From contig JADGJL010000010.1 in NCBI GenBank assembly GCA_027600665.1, forward strand, positions 89,128-153,127: DNA of 64,000 nucleotides, given 5' to 3'. How positions within the stretch are numbered: the first letter of the stretch is position 1; each line of letters opens with the position of its first letter. The notes beneath the pieces were generated by a model. The model did not search any database. It saw only the letters and a program-made list of their open reading frames with translations, and was not told the origin of the DNA. The DNA comes from Irineochytrium annulatum. Taxonomy: Eukaryota > Chytridiomycota > Chytridiomycetes > Chytridiales > Chytridiaceae. This document shows positions 8,609 through 16,183 of the stretch, piece by piece. Position numbers and translations under genes: made by a program.

Positions 8609-10108
8609 TTAATTTGAATTCATGGAAACCTTTTGTCTGACAACCTGTTTGACTTCTTCCTCTTTGGCTTGTTTGGTGCGTTTAATAAAGAAGGAAAGAA
8701 CCAATCCCACGACAGCGATACCGATGATAACAACATACGCATCATTGATACCTTGAATCATGGACTCGGTAGCCAACTGTTGTTGACTGAGGCCATTGGC
8801 TGCACCAGTTGCCATCATATCCTCTATATGTGCTGTTGTACGTGAGGTCATGACACTCACGAGCAATGAAGTACCTACAGCGCCAGCAACTTGTCTGACG
8901 GTGTTGGAGATGGCTGTACCGTGTGCACCCAGTCTTGGTGGCAGTTGGTTAAGCCCCGCAGTTTGAATCGGCATCATGAGCAAAGCCATACCAATTCGGC
9001 GGCCGGTCGACATTAACACCAGGTAACCATAACTGGTTGAATCCGATAAGTCGATGAAACCAATGGTGGTCACAATGGTGATAACCATCCCGATAACAGC
9101 GAGCCATTTTGCTCCAAATCGATCAAACAATTTTCCGGCTACAGGCATCAGGAAGCCCATAACTAGGGCACCCGGAAGGAGTAATAAACCGGACTCCAGT
9201 GCAGTGTAACCACGTGCATTCTGGAGGTACAAGGGAAGCAACATCATGTCAGCATACATGATCATGGTAATTGCGATACTAATGACCGTGGTCAGGGAGA
9301 ACATGTTGTACTTGAAAGCCCGCAGATCAAGCAATGGATCTTCCGAAACGAGCTGACGCCAAGTGAACAGCGCAAGTGCAACAAGACCAGCAGCAATACA
9401 GATAAGTACTTCTGCACTTGACCATCCCAGACTTCCTGCTCTGCTGAATCCATACAGCAATGCGCCGAATCCGATGGTGGACAACACCACGCTGATCGTA
9501 TCGAACTTGGTGTTGACCCGTTCGGATACATTCTTCAGGTATACAAAGGCAAAGGCAATGACAATAAGTGTTAATGGAATCATGCCATAAAACATCGTTT
9601 GCCAAGAGTAGTTCTCTAGAATATAACCGGCAAGGGTAGGTCCGATGGCAGGAGCGAAAATGATCGCAAAACCAACCATACCCATAGCTGAACCTCGTTT
9701 CTCAGGGGCAAACAAGGTCAAAATAACGTGCATCAAGAGTGGCATGATAATCCCAGCTCCTGCTGCCTGAATCATGCGACCTGTCAGCAATGTGCCGAAG
9801 TTGGTTGCAAGAGCGGATACGATGGTACCGATTAGGAAAATAAACATCGAAGCTTGGAATAATTGCTTGGTTGAAAAGCGTTGCATGAAGTAGGCTGTAA
9901 TGGGGATCAGCACCCCGTTTACCAGCATGTAACCTGTCGTTAACCATTGTGCTGTTGCGGCGGAGATGTTAAAATCACCCATCAGTTCCGGTGTAGCGAC
10001 ACTCATGATCGTTTGATTCAACGTTGCAAGGAAGGCTCCCAGAATCATGATAAACAGAATAGGGCCTTTCTTTACGGAAGATTCATCTTGTAACTTAACC
10101 TGACTCAA
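8609..10108 (-). CDS. DHA2-family (14-TM) MFS multidrug efflux transporter
   Basis: A 499-residue membrane protein with 14 predicted hydrophobic helices, the hallmark of the EmrB/QacA (DHA2) family. Helix 1 carries the ATLNQTIMSVATPEL segment (family motif D1). TGRMIQAAGAGIIMPL (motif B, conserved Arg) and APAIGPTLAGYIL (motif C, antiporter signature) follow. These proteins expel lipophilic drugs or dyes in exchange for protons. The gene is divergent from the TetR gene at 10330 across about 220 bp of inverted-repeat-rich DNA, the classic layout of a repressor-controlled pump. Confidence 0.93.
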   Translation of the reverse strand: MSQVKLQDESSVKKGPILFIMILGAFLATLNQTIMSVATPELMGDFNISAATAQWLTTGYMLVNGVLIPITAYFMQRFSTKQLFQASMFIFLIGTIVSALATNFGTLLTGRMIQAAGAGIIMPLLMHVILTLFAPEKRGSAMGMVGFAIIFAPAIGPTLAGYILENYSWQTMFYGMIPLTLIVIAFAFVYLKNVSERVNTKFDTISVVLSTIGFGALLYGFSRAGSLGWSSAEVLICIAAGLVALALFTWRQLVSEDPLLDLRAFKYNMFSLTTVISIAITMIMYADMMLLPLYLQNARGYTALESGLLLLPGALVMGFLMPVAGKLFDRFGAKWLAVIGMVITIVTTIGFIDLSDSTSYGYLVLMSTGRRIGMALLMMPIQTAGLNQLPPRLGAHGTAISNTVRQVAGAVGTSLLVSVMTSRTTAHIEDMMATGAANGLSQQQLATESMIQGINDAYVVIIGIAVVGLVLSFFIKRTKQAKEEEVKQVVRQKVSMNSN

Positions 10109-10144
10109 TCCTTTTCATCCTTTCAATCCAAACGTGACTAAATT

Positions 10145-10158
10145 TACAACGTGTTGTA
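10145..10158. promoter_or_regulatory. Inverted repeat near MFS start (candidate operator)
   Basis: TACAAC-GT-GTTGTA is a perfect 6-bp inverted repeat with a 2-bp centre, 37 bp upstream of the MFS start codon. The size and position suit a TetR-family dimer site. Binding by the adjacent TetR protein is inference. Confidence 0.5.
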
Positions 10159-10229
10159 TAGTTTACATTGTATTTATTGAATTATATACATATTCGGACA
10201 GATTACAATTTACGTTATGAGGTGTTTTC

Positions 10230-10283
10230 GTCGTTTATTTTACAAATGTTATGATATTGTTGTGTAAATCGAAAATAAACGAC
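10230..10283. promoter_or_regulatory. Nested inverted repeats between MFS and TetR genes
   Basis: GTCGTTTATTTT at 10230-10241 and AAAATAAACGAC at 10272-10283 are exact 12-bp reverse complements. Inside them, TTTACA at 10239-10244 and TGTAAA at 10263-10268 form a second pair. TATGAT lies in the middle. The element sits on the TetR side of the divergent region and is a strong candidate for a regulator-bound control site. Confidence 0.55.
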
Positions 10284-10329
10284 TGATTGTTTAAAATTGT
10301 AATGTTCCAAATTTGAAGGAGGGATACAC

Positions 10330-10935
10330 GTGAAAGATGAGAAGAAATCGCCTGTGGACCCAAGAATATTGCGAACACGTCAGTTAATTCGAGGTGCGTT
10401 TGTGGAGTTGCTGCAGGAAATGGATATTGAGAAATTGTCAGTGAACAAAATTGCCGAACGAGCGACGATCAATCGGGTAACCTTCTATCTGCACTATCGG
10501 GATATTACGGATATGATGGAGAAGATGGCTGATGAGATGATTGAGCATATTGAACGGATCGTGGAAGAATATGCCCCTCATTTTGAGAAGCAAAGAACAG
10601 AAGAGGCCTGGCCAGTTCTGGTCAAGTTACTGGAGCATTTTGCAGAGAACGCTTCATTCTATCAGGTGGTACTTGCCACGAAGCGCACACCCATTTTCAC
10701 AGAACGACTCCTAAAGCTGTTAAGTACCTTGGTCAAAGCTAAGATAGATCGAGCCGAAATGGAAGATGTGCTGGAGGATTCCGGCATTCACAAGGAAATC
10801 GCCATCTGGTATGGTTCGTCTGCTTTAATTGGTACCATTGTTGCCTGGCTGCGTAACGACATGCCTTATTCTCCGCATTTTCTGGCGAAACAATTCTCAT
10901 TGATCCGTTCATACTCTTATAATGACCTGATATAA
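10330..10935 (+). CDS. TetR/AcrR-family transcriptional regulator
   Basis: A 201-residue repressor. Residues ~12-60 form the TetR DNA-binding domain: ILRTRQLIRGAFVELL, then LSVNKIAERATINRVTFYLHY, with the expected Tyr-Leu-His-Tyr ending of the recognition helix. The C-terminal ~130 helical residues are the ligand and dimerisation domain and resemble the TetR_C_8-type region. The start is GTG 10330 behind AAGGAGGG. It probably represses the divergent DHA2 pump and itself through the inverted repeats between them, with release by a pump substrate (inference from layout). Confidence 0.92.
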   Translation: MKDEKKSPVDPRILRTRQLIRGAFVELLQEMDIEKLSVNKIAERATINRVTFYLHYRDITDMMEKMADEMIEHIERIVEEYAPHFEKQRTEEAWPVLVKLLEHFAENASFYQVVLATKRTPIFTERLLKLLSTLVKAKIDRAEMEDVLEDSGIHKEIAIWYGSSALIGTIVAWLRNDMPYSPHFLAKQFSLIRSYSYNDLI

Positions 10936-11032
10936 TCAAACTACAATCCACTGAACAATAACAGCAAACGGGGGGATATGACAGGGAAAATGCAAGCCAT
11001 CGACTCATACATAACAGAGGAGGACTAATGTA

Positions 11033-11566
11033 ATGAAATATAGTGCAGAACGTATATATGTGAGATTTTGGAAGGTGGAGGATACCTCATTGCTTCTGGA
11101 TCTTCAGGTTCGAAATCGTGAGGCAATTGAGAGAACCTCTGCAAGTCATAGGGATGACTCTTACTACAGCATGGAAAAGCAAAGGGAACTCATTGAGAGC
11201 TGGGACAAGAAAAGAGAAGAAGGAATTCGCTATTCCTTCGGTATTTTTCTACATACAACGGATGAACTTGTGGGTGAAATTTCATTGTTCAAGATCATAA
11301 TGGATTCAACCCCCAAATGGATCGTAGGTTATGTGACGGATGTGCTGCATCAAGGAAAAGGGTATATGAGCGAAGCCCTGCAATGTGTGCTGGAATTTGC
11401 CAAACATGAAACTGAAATTACACGCATCGAGGCTGGCGCGGTACCTGATAATAGAGGTTCCATCCGTGTACTTCAAAAGGCAGGATTCACAGCGTGCGGG
11501 TCACAATCTGTCCCGATCCAGGGAACGTTAAAGGAGCATACGATGTTTGCTGTGGATATACAATGA
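11033..11566 (+). CDS. GNAT-family N-acetyltransferase (RimJ/RimL-like)
   Basis: A 177-residue GNAT protein. The start segment AERIYVRFWKVEDTSLLLDLQ is typical of the RimJ/RimL branch. The acetyl-CoA pyrophosphate loop lies in VTDVLHQGKGYMSEAL (Q-x-x-G-x-G/A equivalent), and PDNRGSIRVLQKAGFTACG is the conserved Asn-x-x-Ser/C-terminal region. Relatives acetylate protein N-termini or small amines. GAGGAGG lies at 11016-11022. An ATGTAA start-stop sits between this site and the real ATG 11033. The substrate is unknown. Confidence 0.87.
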   Translation: MKYSAERIYVRFWKVEDTSLLLDLQVRNREAIERTSASHRDDSYYSMEKQRELIESWDKKREEGIRYSFGIFLHTTDELVGEISLFKIIMDSTPKWIVGYVTDVLHQGKGYMSEALQCVLEFAKHETEITRIEAGAVPDNRGSIRVLQKAGFTACGSQSVPIQGTLKEHTMFAVDIQ

Positions 11567-11636
11567 GCAGGATGAATCAGAATTAACTATAATTTGAACC
11601 ATATATTCAAACGTATCGGAGAGGACAGAAAAATCT

Positions 11637-12311
11637 ATGGCTACTATACTCGTTGCGGACGACGATCCGAACATTCGCGAACTCGTCTGTCTCTTTCTCA
11701 AAAACGATGGATTCACGACGGTGGAAGCTGCGGACGGTAAGGAAGCTCTCACCGTGTACGGCGAGACGCCAGTGGATCTGGTCGTGCTTGATATTATGAT
11801 GCCTGTTATGGACGGCTGGGCATTATGCAAGGAACTCCGCAGAGCCAATCCGGATCTCCCGTTACTCATGCTGACGGCGAGAGGAGAGACTTGGGAGAAG
11901 GTAAAAGGATTCGAATTGGGTACGGATGATTATTTGACGAAACCGTTTGATCCATTGGAGCTTACCGCACGTGTCCGAGCATTACTGAAAAGATATAAAA
12001 TTGGCTCCACACACACAATCCAGTTTGGCAATGTCATTCTGGATCGTCAGACGTATAAGGTGACGAGAGGTACAGAATCGCTTACTTTACCACTGAAGGA
12101 ATTCGAATTGCTATATAAGCTTGCTGGAACACCAGGCCAGGTCTATACACGTGAGCAGTTGATCGATCAGATATGGGGTATTGATTACGCCGGAGATGAT
12201 CGAACGATAGACGTACATATTAAGCGCCTGCGTGAACGATTCGCGACGACACCTGATTTTCGGATTGAAACGGTGCGTGGGCTAGGATACAGACTTGAGG
12301 CCCATGAATGA
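11637..12311 (+). CDS. OmpR/PhoB-family response regulator (locus copy 1)
   Basis: 224 residues. The receiver domain (1-~115) has the acidic pair at Asp8-Asp10, phospho-acceptor Asp52 in LDIMMPVMDGW, switch Thr80 and Lys102 in TKPFDP. The C-terminal winged helix (~128-224) ends in DDRTIDVHIKRLRERF and RIETVRGLGYRLE. It overlaps its kinase gene by ATGA. By hand alignment it is about 83% identical to the second regulator at 19885, so the two may recognise the same DNA. The tandem 11-bp TTCAT boxes at three promoters in this locus fit an OmpR-type dimer. An inverted TTTGAA/TTCAAA pair lies upstream at 11593-11611. Confidence 0.95.
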   Translation: MATILVADDDPNIRELVCLFLKNDGFTTVEAADGKEALTVYGETPVDLVVLDIMMPVMDGWALCKELRRANPDLPLLMLTARGETWEKVKGFELGTDDYLTKPFDPLELTARVRALLKRYKIGSTHTIQFGNVILDRQTYKVTRGTESLTLPLKEFELLYKLAGTPGQVYTREQLIDQIWGIDYAGDDRTIDVHIKRLRERFATTPDFRIETVRGLGYRLEAHE

Positions 12312-13678
12312 TCAGATCATTATACATTCGTGTGGTGCTGACCTTTCTGATCTCTGTCATCGCTGGTACAGTTATTTCTTTTTTTATGTCAACCTGGATA
12401 TTCGAAGATAAATTGAACGAAAATGCCCGAATTAACATACGCAACTTTGGCCAAGACGTAGTGCAGATATATAAGACGATGCCTCTGGATGAAGCAGAAT
12501 TATTCGTTAGCAATATGAAACAGCTTGATTCATATCATATTCGAATTTATGATGCAACGGGCAAGCTCCAGACTTATGGGAAGCTTAATGGACATAAATC
12601 AGCTGCTGTATCGAAAGAGCAACTTAAAAAAGTGTTAGATGGAGGGGTTGTTCAAGACACACCCAAGGGGATCGCTACCGTTCTTTTGGGGTTACCGATC
12701 AAGACGGAAATGGGCACAAAAGCGATGTTTTTGGAAACACTCGCACCGCCCTCCGCCTCTTTTGTAGTGCAGTTTGGCTTAATCTTTGCAAGCTGTTCGT
12801 TGATTGCAGGAAGTCTGCTGATTCTGATTGCTTCTGTATACCTGGTTAGACCAATCAAGAAATTGACCAAAGCGACCAAACGGATTGCAGCTGGAGATTT
12901 CAATGTCAGGCTGAACATCACGCAAAAGACTGAGATAGGTACGTTGGCTCGCAGTTTTGAAGAGATGATGCACGATCTGCAGCAGTTGGAGCAGATGCGC
13001 AGGGAATTCGTTACGAATGTTTCGCACGAGGTTCAGTCTCCACTCACCTCGATATCCGGTTACGCTTCGGCACTGAAGCAGGTAAACCTCTCAGAACAAG
13101 AGCGGAACCGTTATCTGGATATTATTATTGCTGAAGCCAAGCGAATGTCCAAAATGAGCGACAGCCTGCTCAAGCTGAGTTTGCTTGAATCGCAGTCACA
13201 GCAACTTCGGCTCAATACCTTAAGTCTGGATGAACAGATCCGAAGGGTTATCGTGGCACTCCAGCCGCAATGGTCTGCGCGCAATATTCATTTCGAGCTT
13301 GATTTGGAGAACGTAAAGGTGACGGCTGATCACGATCAGTTAAATCAGGTATGGACGAACATTCTGGGAAACAGCATCAAGTTCTCCAATGATGGCGGCA
13401 TGATTAAAGTCAGTATTGAAGAGGATATCAAAAATGTGACTATCCGAATGTCCGACACGGGCATCGGTATTCCCCTTGAAGACCAGAAGCGTATATTCGA
13501 GCGCTTTTTCAAGGCGGATCGTTCCCACAGTCGTAAATATGACGGCAGTGGTATGGGACTTGCTATCGTTAAACAGATCGTATCGCTTCATCAGGGTGAC
13601 ATTCGAGTGGAAAGTGAACCTGGTCAAGGGACGTCCTTTGTCATCACGTTGCCCATCCATCCACCAACGGATAGTTAG
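12308..13678 (+). CDS. Membrane sensor histidine kinase (locus copy 1)
   Basis: 456 residues. TM1 spans ~8-28, followed by an extracytoplasmic region of about 120 residues. TM2 is at ~155-180 and a HAMP linker at ~181-233. HisKA carries the phospho-His at about 240 (NVSHEVQSPL). The HATPase_c domain has an N-box (NQVWTNILGNSIKFS), a G1 box (DTGIGIP) and a G2 box (GSGMGLAIVKQI). The extracytoplasmic region is small and lacks an obvious ligand fold. It is translationally coupled to the regulator upstream and followed by a strong terminator. Its paralogue is at 20556. Confidence 0.95.
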   Translation: MIRSLYIRVVLTFLISVIAGTVISFFMSTWIFEDKLNENARINIRNFGQDVVQIYKTMPLDEAELFVSNMKQLDSYHIRIYDATGKLQTYGKLNGHKSAAVSKEQLKKVLDGGVVQDTPKGIATVLLGLPIKTEMGTKAMFLETLAPPSASFVVQFGLIFASCSLIAGSLLILIASVYLVRPIKKLTKATKRIAAGDFNVRLNITQKTEIGTLARSFEEMMHDLQQLEQMRREFVTNVSHEVQSPLTSISGYASALKQVNLSEQERNRYLDIIIAEAKRMSKMSDSLLKLSLLESQSQQLRLNTLSLDEQIRRVIVALQPQWSARNIHFELDLENVKVTADHDQLNQVWTNILGNSIKFSNDGGMIKVSIEEDIKNVTIRMSDTGIGIPLEDQKRIFERFFKADRSHSRKYDGSGMGLAIVKQIVSLHQGDIRVESEPGQGTSFVITLPIHPPTDS

Positions 13679-13733
13679 GCTCGCAGGATAGGCCAAAGAA
13701 TTAAAATCGGATGATTGAATACCGGATTTTCAT

Positions 13734-13781
13734 ACCATGTGTAACATGCAAGTTTCCTTGCATGTTACACATGGTTTTTTT
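13734..13781 (+). terminator. Strong rho-independent terminator
   Basis: A perfect 19-bp stem (13734-13752 with 13757-13775) with a 4-nt loop is followed by a T-run. It separates the first two-component operon from promoter copy 1, which begins only a few bases further on. Confidence 0.95.
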
Positions 13782-13786
13782 GCTTG

Positions 13787-13840
13787 TTCATATTCCGTTC
13801 ATATTCCGGTCACGGAGAGTACATCTTTGTTGGTTAGGCT
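13787..13840 (+). promoter_or_regulatory. Locus promoter copy 1: tandem 11-bp TTCAT boxes plus -10
   Basis: TTCATATTCCG is repeated exactly at 13787-13797 and 13798-13808. GTCACGGAGAGTACAT follows, then a -10-like TAGGCT at 13835-13840, 26 bp after the second box. No consensus -35 is present. Head-to-tail repeats with an 11-bp period directly upstream of the -35 position are typical of OmpR-class activator sites. The same arrangement recurs at 14936 and 21997. Confidence 0.7.
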
Positions 13841-13887
13841 TGCATTAACGGCCTCTTAGGCCAATACACAGATGAGGACAGGAGCAG

Positions 13888-14877
13888 ATGAATGTGAATC
13901 AACAAGCAGACAAAAGCGTGCGGAGTAAGAGCAAAACAAAAAAAGTGTTAAGCATTTTGTTAAAAGTGCTTGCCGCAATCATTTTAGTAATTTTACTTTT
14001 TGTAGCTACCGTATATACGGTTAACAAAATCAGTAGTTATTCAGAGCAAAAAAGAATGGAGCCTTATGGTCAACATGTTTCCGTGGATGGGAAAAATATG
14101 AATGTGTTCATTCAAGGTGAAGGCGAGGAAACGATTGTGCTTTTGCCGGGTTTTGGAACAGCGTCACCTGCACTAGATTTTAAGCCACTTATCTCGGAGT
14201 TAACCCCATATTATAGAGTCGTCGTGGTGGAACCTTTTGGTTATGGATTAAGTGATCAGACCGAAAGGGAACGCAGTACAGCAAATATCGTAAGCGAAAT
14301 ACATGAAGCGCTGCAAAATCTTCGTATTGATCGGTATATTCTCATGGGTCATTCCATATCGGGGATCTATAGTCTGGATTATGTGAACAAATATGCTGAT
14401 GAAGTAAGTGCATACGTTGGGCTGGACACCAGTGTTCCAGCGATTAGTGAACAGAAGGTTGAAGCATCAGAAATCGTACCGATTAAATGGTACCGTAACT
14501 TGGGTTTCCCACGTTTGCAATTGAAAATGAGTGATGATCCATATGCTGGGCTTCCGTATGATGAACAAACCAAAGAACAATTGAACATTTTGATACAAAA
14601 GAACATGTTTAATTCAACTCAGTTAAACGAAATTGTAAGCATGTATTCCAATTTTAAAGCAGCTGAACAGTTAACGTTCCCAGTTGATCTCCCGGTTCTT
14701 TTCTTTGTTCAAAAGAATCATCCTGCAGTGGACAATTGGGTTCCCGAACACGAGAAGTTAATAGAGAACTCTGCGCGTGGTGAAATGGTGCTGCTGGAAG
14801 CAAATCATTATCTATACCGTTCCCATGCCAAAGAAATCGCTGCACAGTTCAGGGAGTTTATGGGAGGATCTCAATAA
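13888..14877 (+). CDS. Membrane-anchored alpha/beta hydrolase (paralogue A)
   Basis: 329 residues. A basic N-terminus and one hydrophobic helix at ~20-44 should anchor the protein with its catalytic domain outside the membrane. Residues ~60-325 form an alpha/beta-hydrolase domain. ETIVLLPGFGT is the oxyanion-hole region, GHSISG the nucleophile elbow (Ser at about 156), and LLEANHYLYRSH near the end supplies the catalytic His. Ser hydrolases of this type cleave esters, amides or peptides; the substrate is unknown. It is closely similar to the proteins at 15047 and 24267. It is expressed from its own boxed promoter. Confidence 0.9.
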   Translation: MNVNQQADKSVRSKSKTKKVLSILLKVLAAIILVILLFVATVYTVNKISSYSEQKRMEPYGQHVSVDGKNMNVFIQGEGEETIVLLPGFGTASPALDFKPLISELTPYYRVVVVEPFGYGLSDQTERERSTANIVSEIHEALQNLRIDRYILMGHSISGIYSLDYVNKYADEVSAYVGLDTSVPAISEQKVEASEIVPIKWYRNLGFPRLQLKMSDDPYAGLPYDEQTKEQLNILIQKNMFNSTQLNEIVSMYSNFKAAEQLTFPVDLPVLFFVQKNHPAVDNWVPEHEKLIENSARGEMVLLEANHYLYRSHAKEIAAQFREFMGGSQ

Positions 14878-14935
14878 CCCCATTATCCATTAGAATAAGC
14901 GCCTGCTCCGTCACGTCATAACATTTCTTTACTTG

Positions 14936-14989
14936 TTCATATTCAGTTCATATTGTCGTCACGGAGAGTACATGTGCATTGGATAAAGT
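14936..14989 (+). promoter_or_regulatory. Locus promoter copy 2: tandem 11-bp TTCAT boxes plus -10
   Basis: TTCATATTCAG at 14936-14946 and TTCATATTGTC at 14947-14957 are adjacent half-sites. GTCACGGAGAGTACAT follows, identical to copy 1, then TAAAGT at 14984-14989, again 26 bp after the second box. Conservation of sequence and spacing between two intergenic regions whose flanks differ argues for function. Confidence 0.7.
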
Positions 14990-15046
14990 TTCATTAGCGG
15001 CAAAGAAGAATACTCAACTACCAGTTCAGGACAGGAGAAGATTAGC

Positions 15047-16030
15047 GTGACACAACCAGAAGGCAAGAAAGCCAAGAATAGAACCAGGGTCAAGAAGGTA
15101 CGAAATATTATACTTAAAATACTAGGAGCAATCTTAATTGCCATTGTTCTGTTTCTAGGTATTGTTTATATCACAAATGTAATCAGCAGTAATTCTGAGG
15201 CGAAAAAGATTGAGTCTTACGGTCAGCATGTATCTGTAGACGGAAAAAATATGAATGTACTCATTCAAGGTGAAGGCAAGGAAACGATTGTGCTTCTGCC
15301 TGGTTATGGAACAGCAACACCAGTGCTTGATTTCAAGTTGCTTATTGATCAATTATCACCATATTACAAAGTGGTTGCTGTTGAGCCATTCGGTTATGGA
15401 TTAAGTGATGAAACTGAAAAAGAAAGAACCACGGAGAATATCGTAAGTGAAATTCATGAAGCTCTGCAGCAACTTGATATTCAGCAGTACATGCTCATGG
15501 GTCACTCTATAGCGGGCATTTACGGTATTGATTATGTGAACAAATATACGGATGAGGTTACTGCCTTTGTCGGTATTGATAGCAGTGTATCCACCCAACC
15601 AAGTATTACAGATGCGAAGTTCCCCTTAAAAACGTTTGCTCTTCTTAGAAATACAGGTCTCTTGAGATTAATGATGAAAGTGGGTGCAGATCCCTATGAG
15701 GGACTGGCATTCGATGAACAAACGGTTGAGCAGATGAGAATGATTTCGAATAAAAACATGTACAATCCCACCTCATTAAACGAGATGGACCATATTTATA
15801 CCAATTTTAAAGGTGCTCAAGGTTTAAGCTTCCCTAAAAATCTTCCACTTCTGCTCTTTGTACAAGCGAATAATGAAGGGGTAGAAGGATGGATCCCCTT
15901 GCATGAAGGACAGATCAAAGACTCGGTTCATGGGAAAGTAATTCCAATGGATGGTTCCCATTATTTACATCATACGCAATTCAAAAAAATTGCTGAAGAT
16001 GTTAGAGCTTTTATGGCTGAAGCGAAATAA
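15047..16030 (+). CDS. Membrane-anchored alpha/beta hydrolase (paralogue B)
   Basis: 327 residues, GTG start set by AGGAGA at 15033-15038. The architecture matches paralogue A: a Lys/Arg-rich tail, a TM helix at ~21-45, then an alpha/beta-hydrolase domain with IVLLPGYGTATP, VEPFGYGLSDETEKERTTEN, nucleophile elbow GHSIAG and a C-terminal DGSHYLHH His region. The VSVDGKNMNVLIQGEGKET stretch is nearly identical among all three paralogues, indicating gene duplication. It is probably extracytoplasmic. It has its own boxed promoter and is followed by a terminator. Confidence 0.9.
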   Translation: MTQPEGKKAKNRTRVKKVRNIILKILGAILIAIVLFLGIVYITNVISSNSEAKKIESYGQHVSVDGKNMNVLIQGEGKETIVLLPGYGTATPVLDFKLLIDQLSPYYKVVAVEPFGYGLSDETEKERTTENIVSEIHEALQQLDIQQYMLMGHSIAGIYGIDYVNKYTDEVTAFVGIDSSVSTQPSITDAKFPLKTFALLRNTGLLRLMMKVGADPYEGLAFDEQTVEQMRMISNKNMYNPTSLNEMDHIYTNFKGAQGLSFPKNLPLLLFVQANNEGVEGWIPLHEGQIKDSVHGKVIPMDGSHYLHHTQFKKIAEDVRAFMAEAK

Positions 16031-16097
16031 ATAGGGGTAAACGTACAACCTTTGAATTAACAGATCTGTATGAACGAATCTATATGAACGAATATGA

Positions 16098-16120
16098 AAA
16101 ACCGCCCTGTGTGGCGGTTT
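16098..16120 (+). terminator. Short rho-independent terminator
   Basis: AAACCGCC and GGCGGTTT pair around a 6-7 nt loop after the second alpha/beta hydrolase. Just upstream, TATGAACGAAT is directly repeated (16069 and 16083). Confidence 0.75.
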
Positions 16121-16124
16121 CTAC

Positions 16125-16148
16125 AACATGGTCAATAACATGGTCAAT
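16125..16148 (+). repeat. Perfect tandem 12-bp direct repeat upstream of PAF-AH-like gene
   Basis: AACATGGTCAAT occurs twice head to tail with no gap, 36 bp before the start codon at 16184 and directly after the terminator. A 12-bp period resembles direct-repeat sites of OmpR-type regulators, but the sequence differs from the TTCAT boxes. Confidence 0.6.
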
Positions 16149-16183
16149 CCGGACGTTGCTGTAATGAGAGAGAGGAAATATAA

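Noticed and set aside
16069..16094. Direct repeat TATGAACGAAT before the terminator at 16098
   Set aside because: It lies in a 3' untranslated stretch just upstream of a terminator and is short. Probably slippage rather than a control site.
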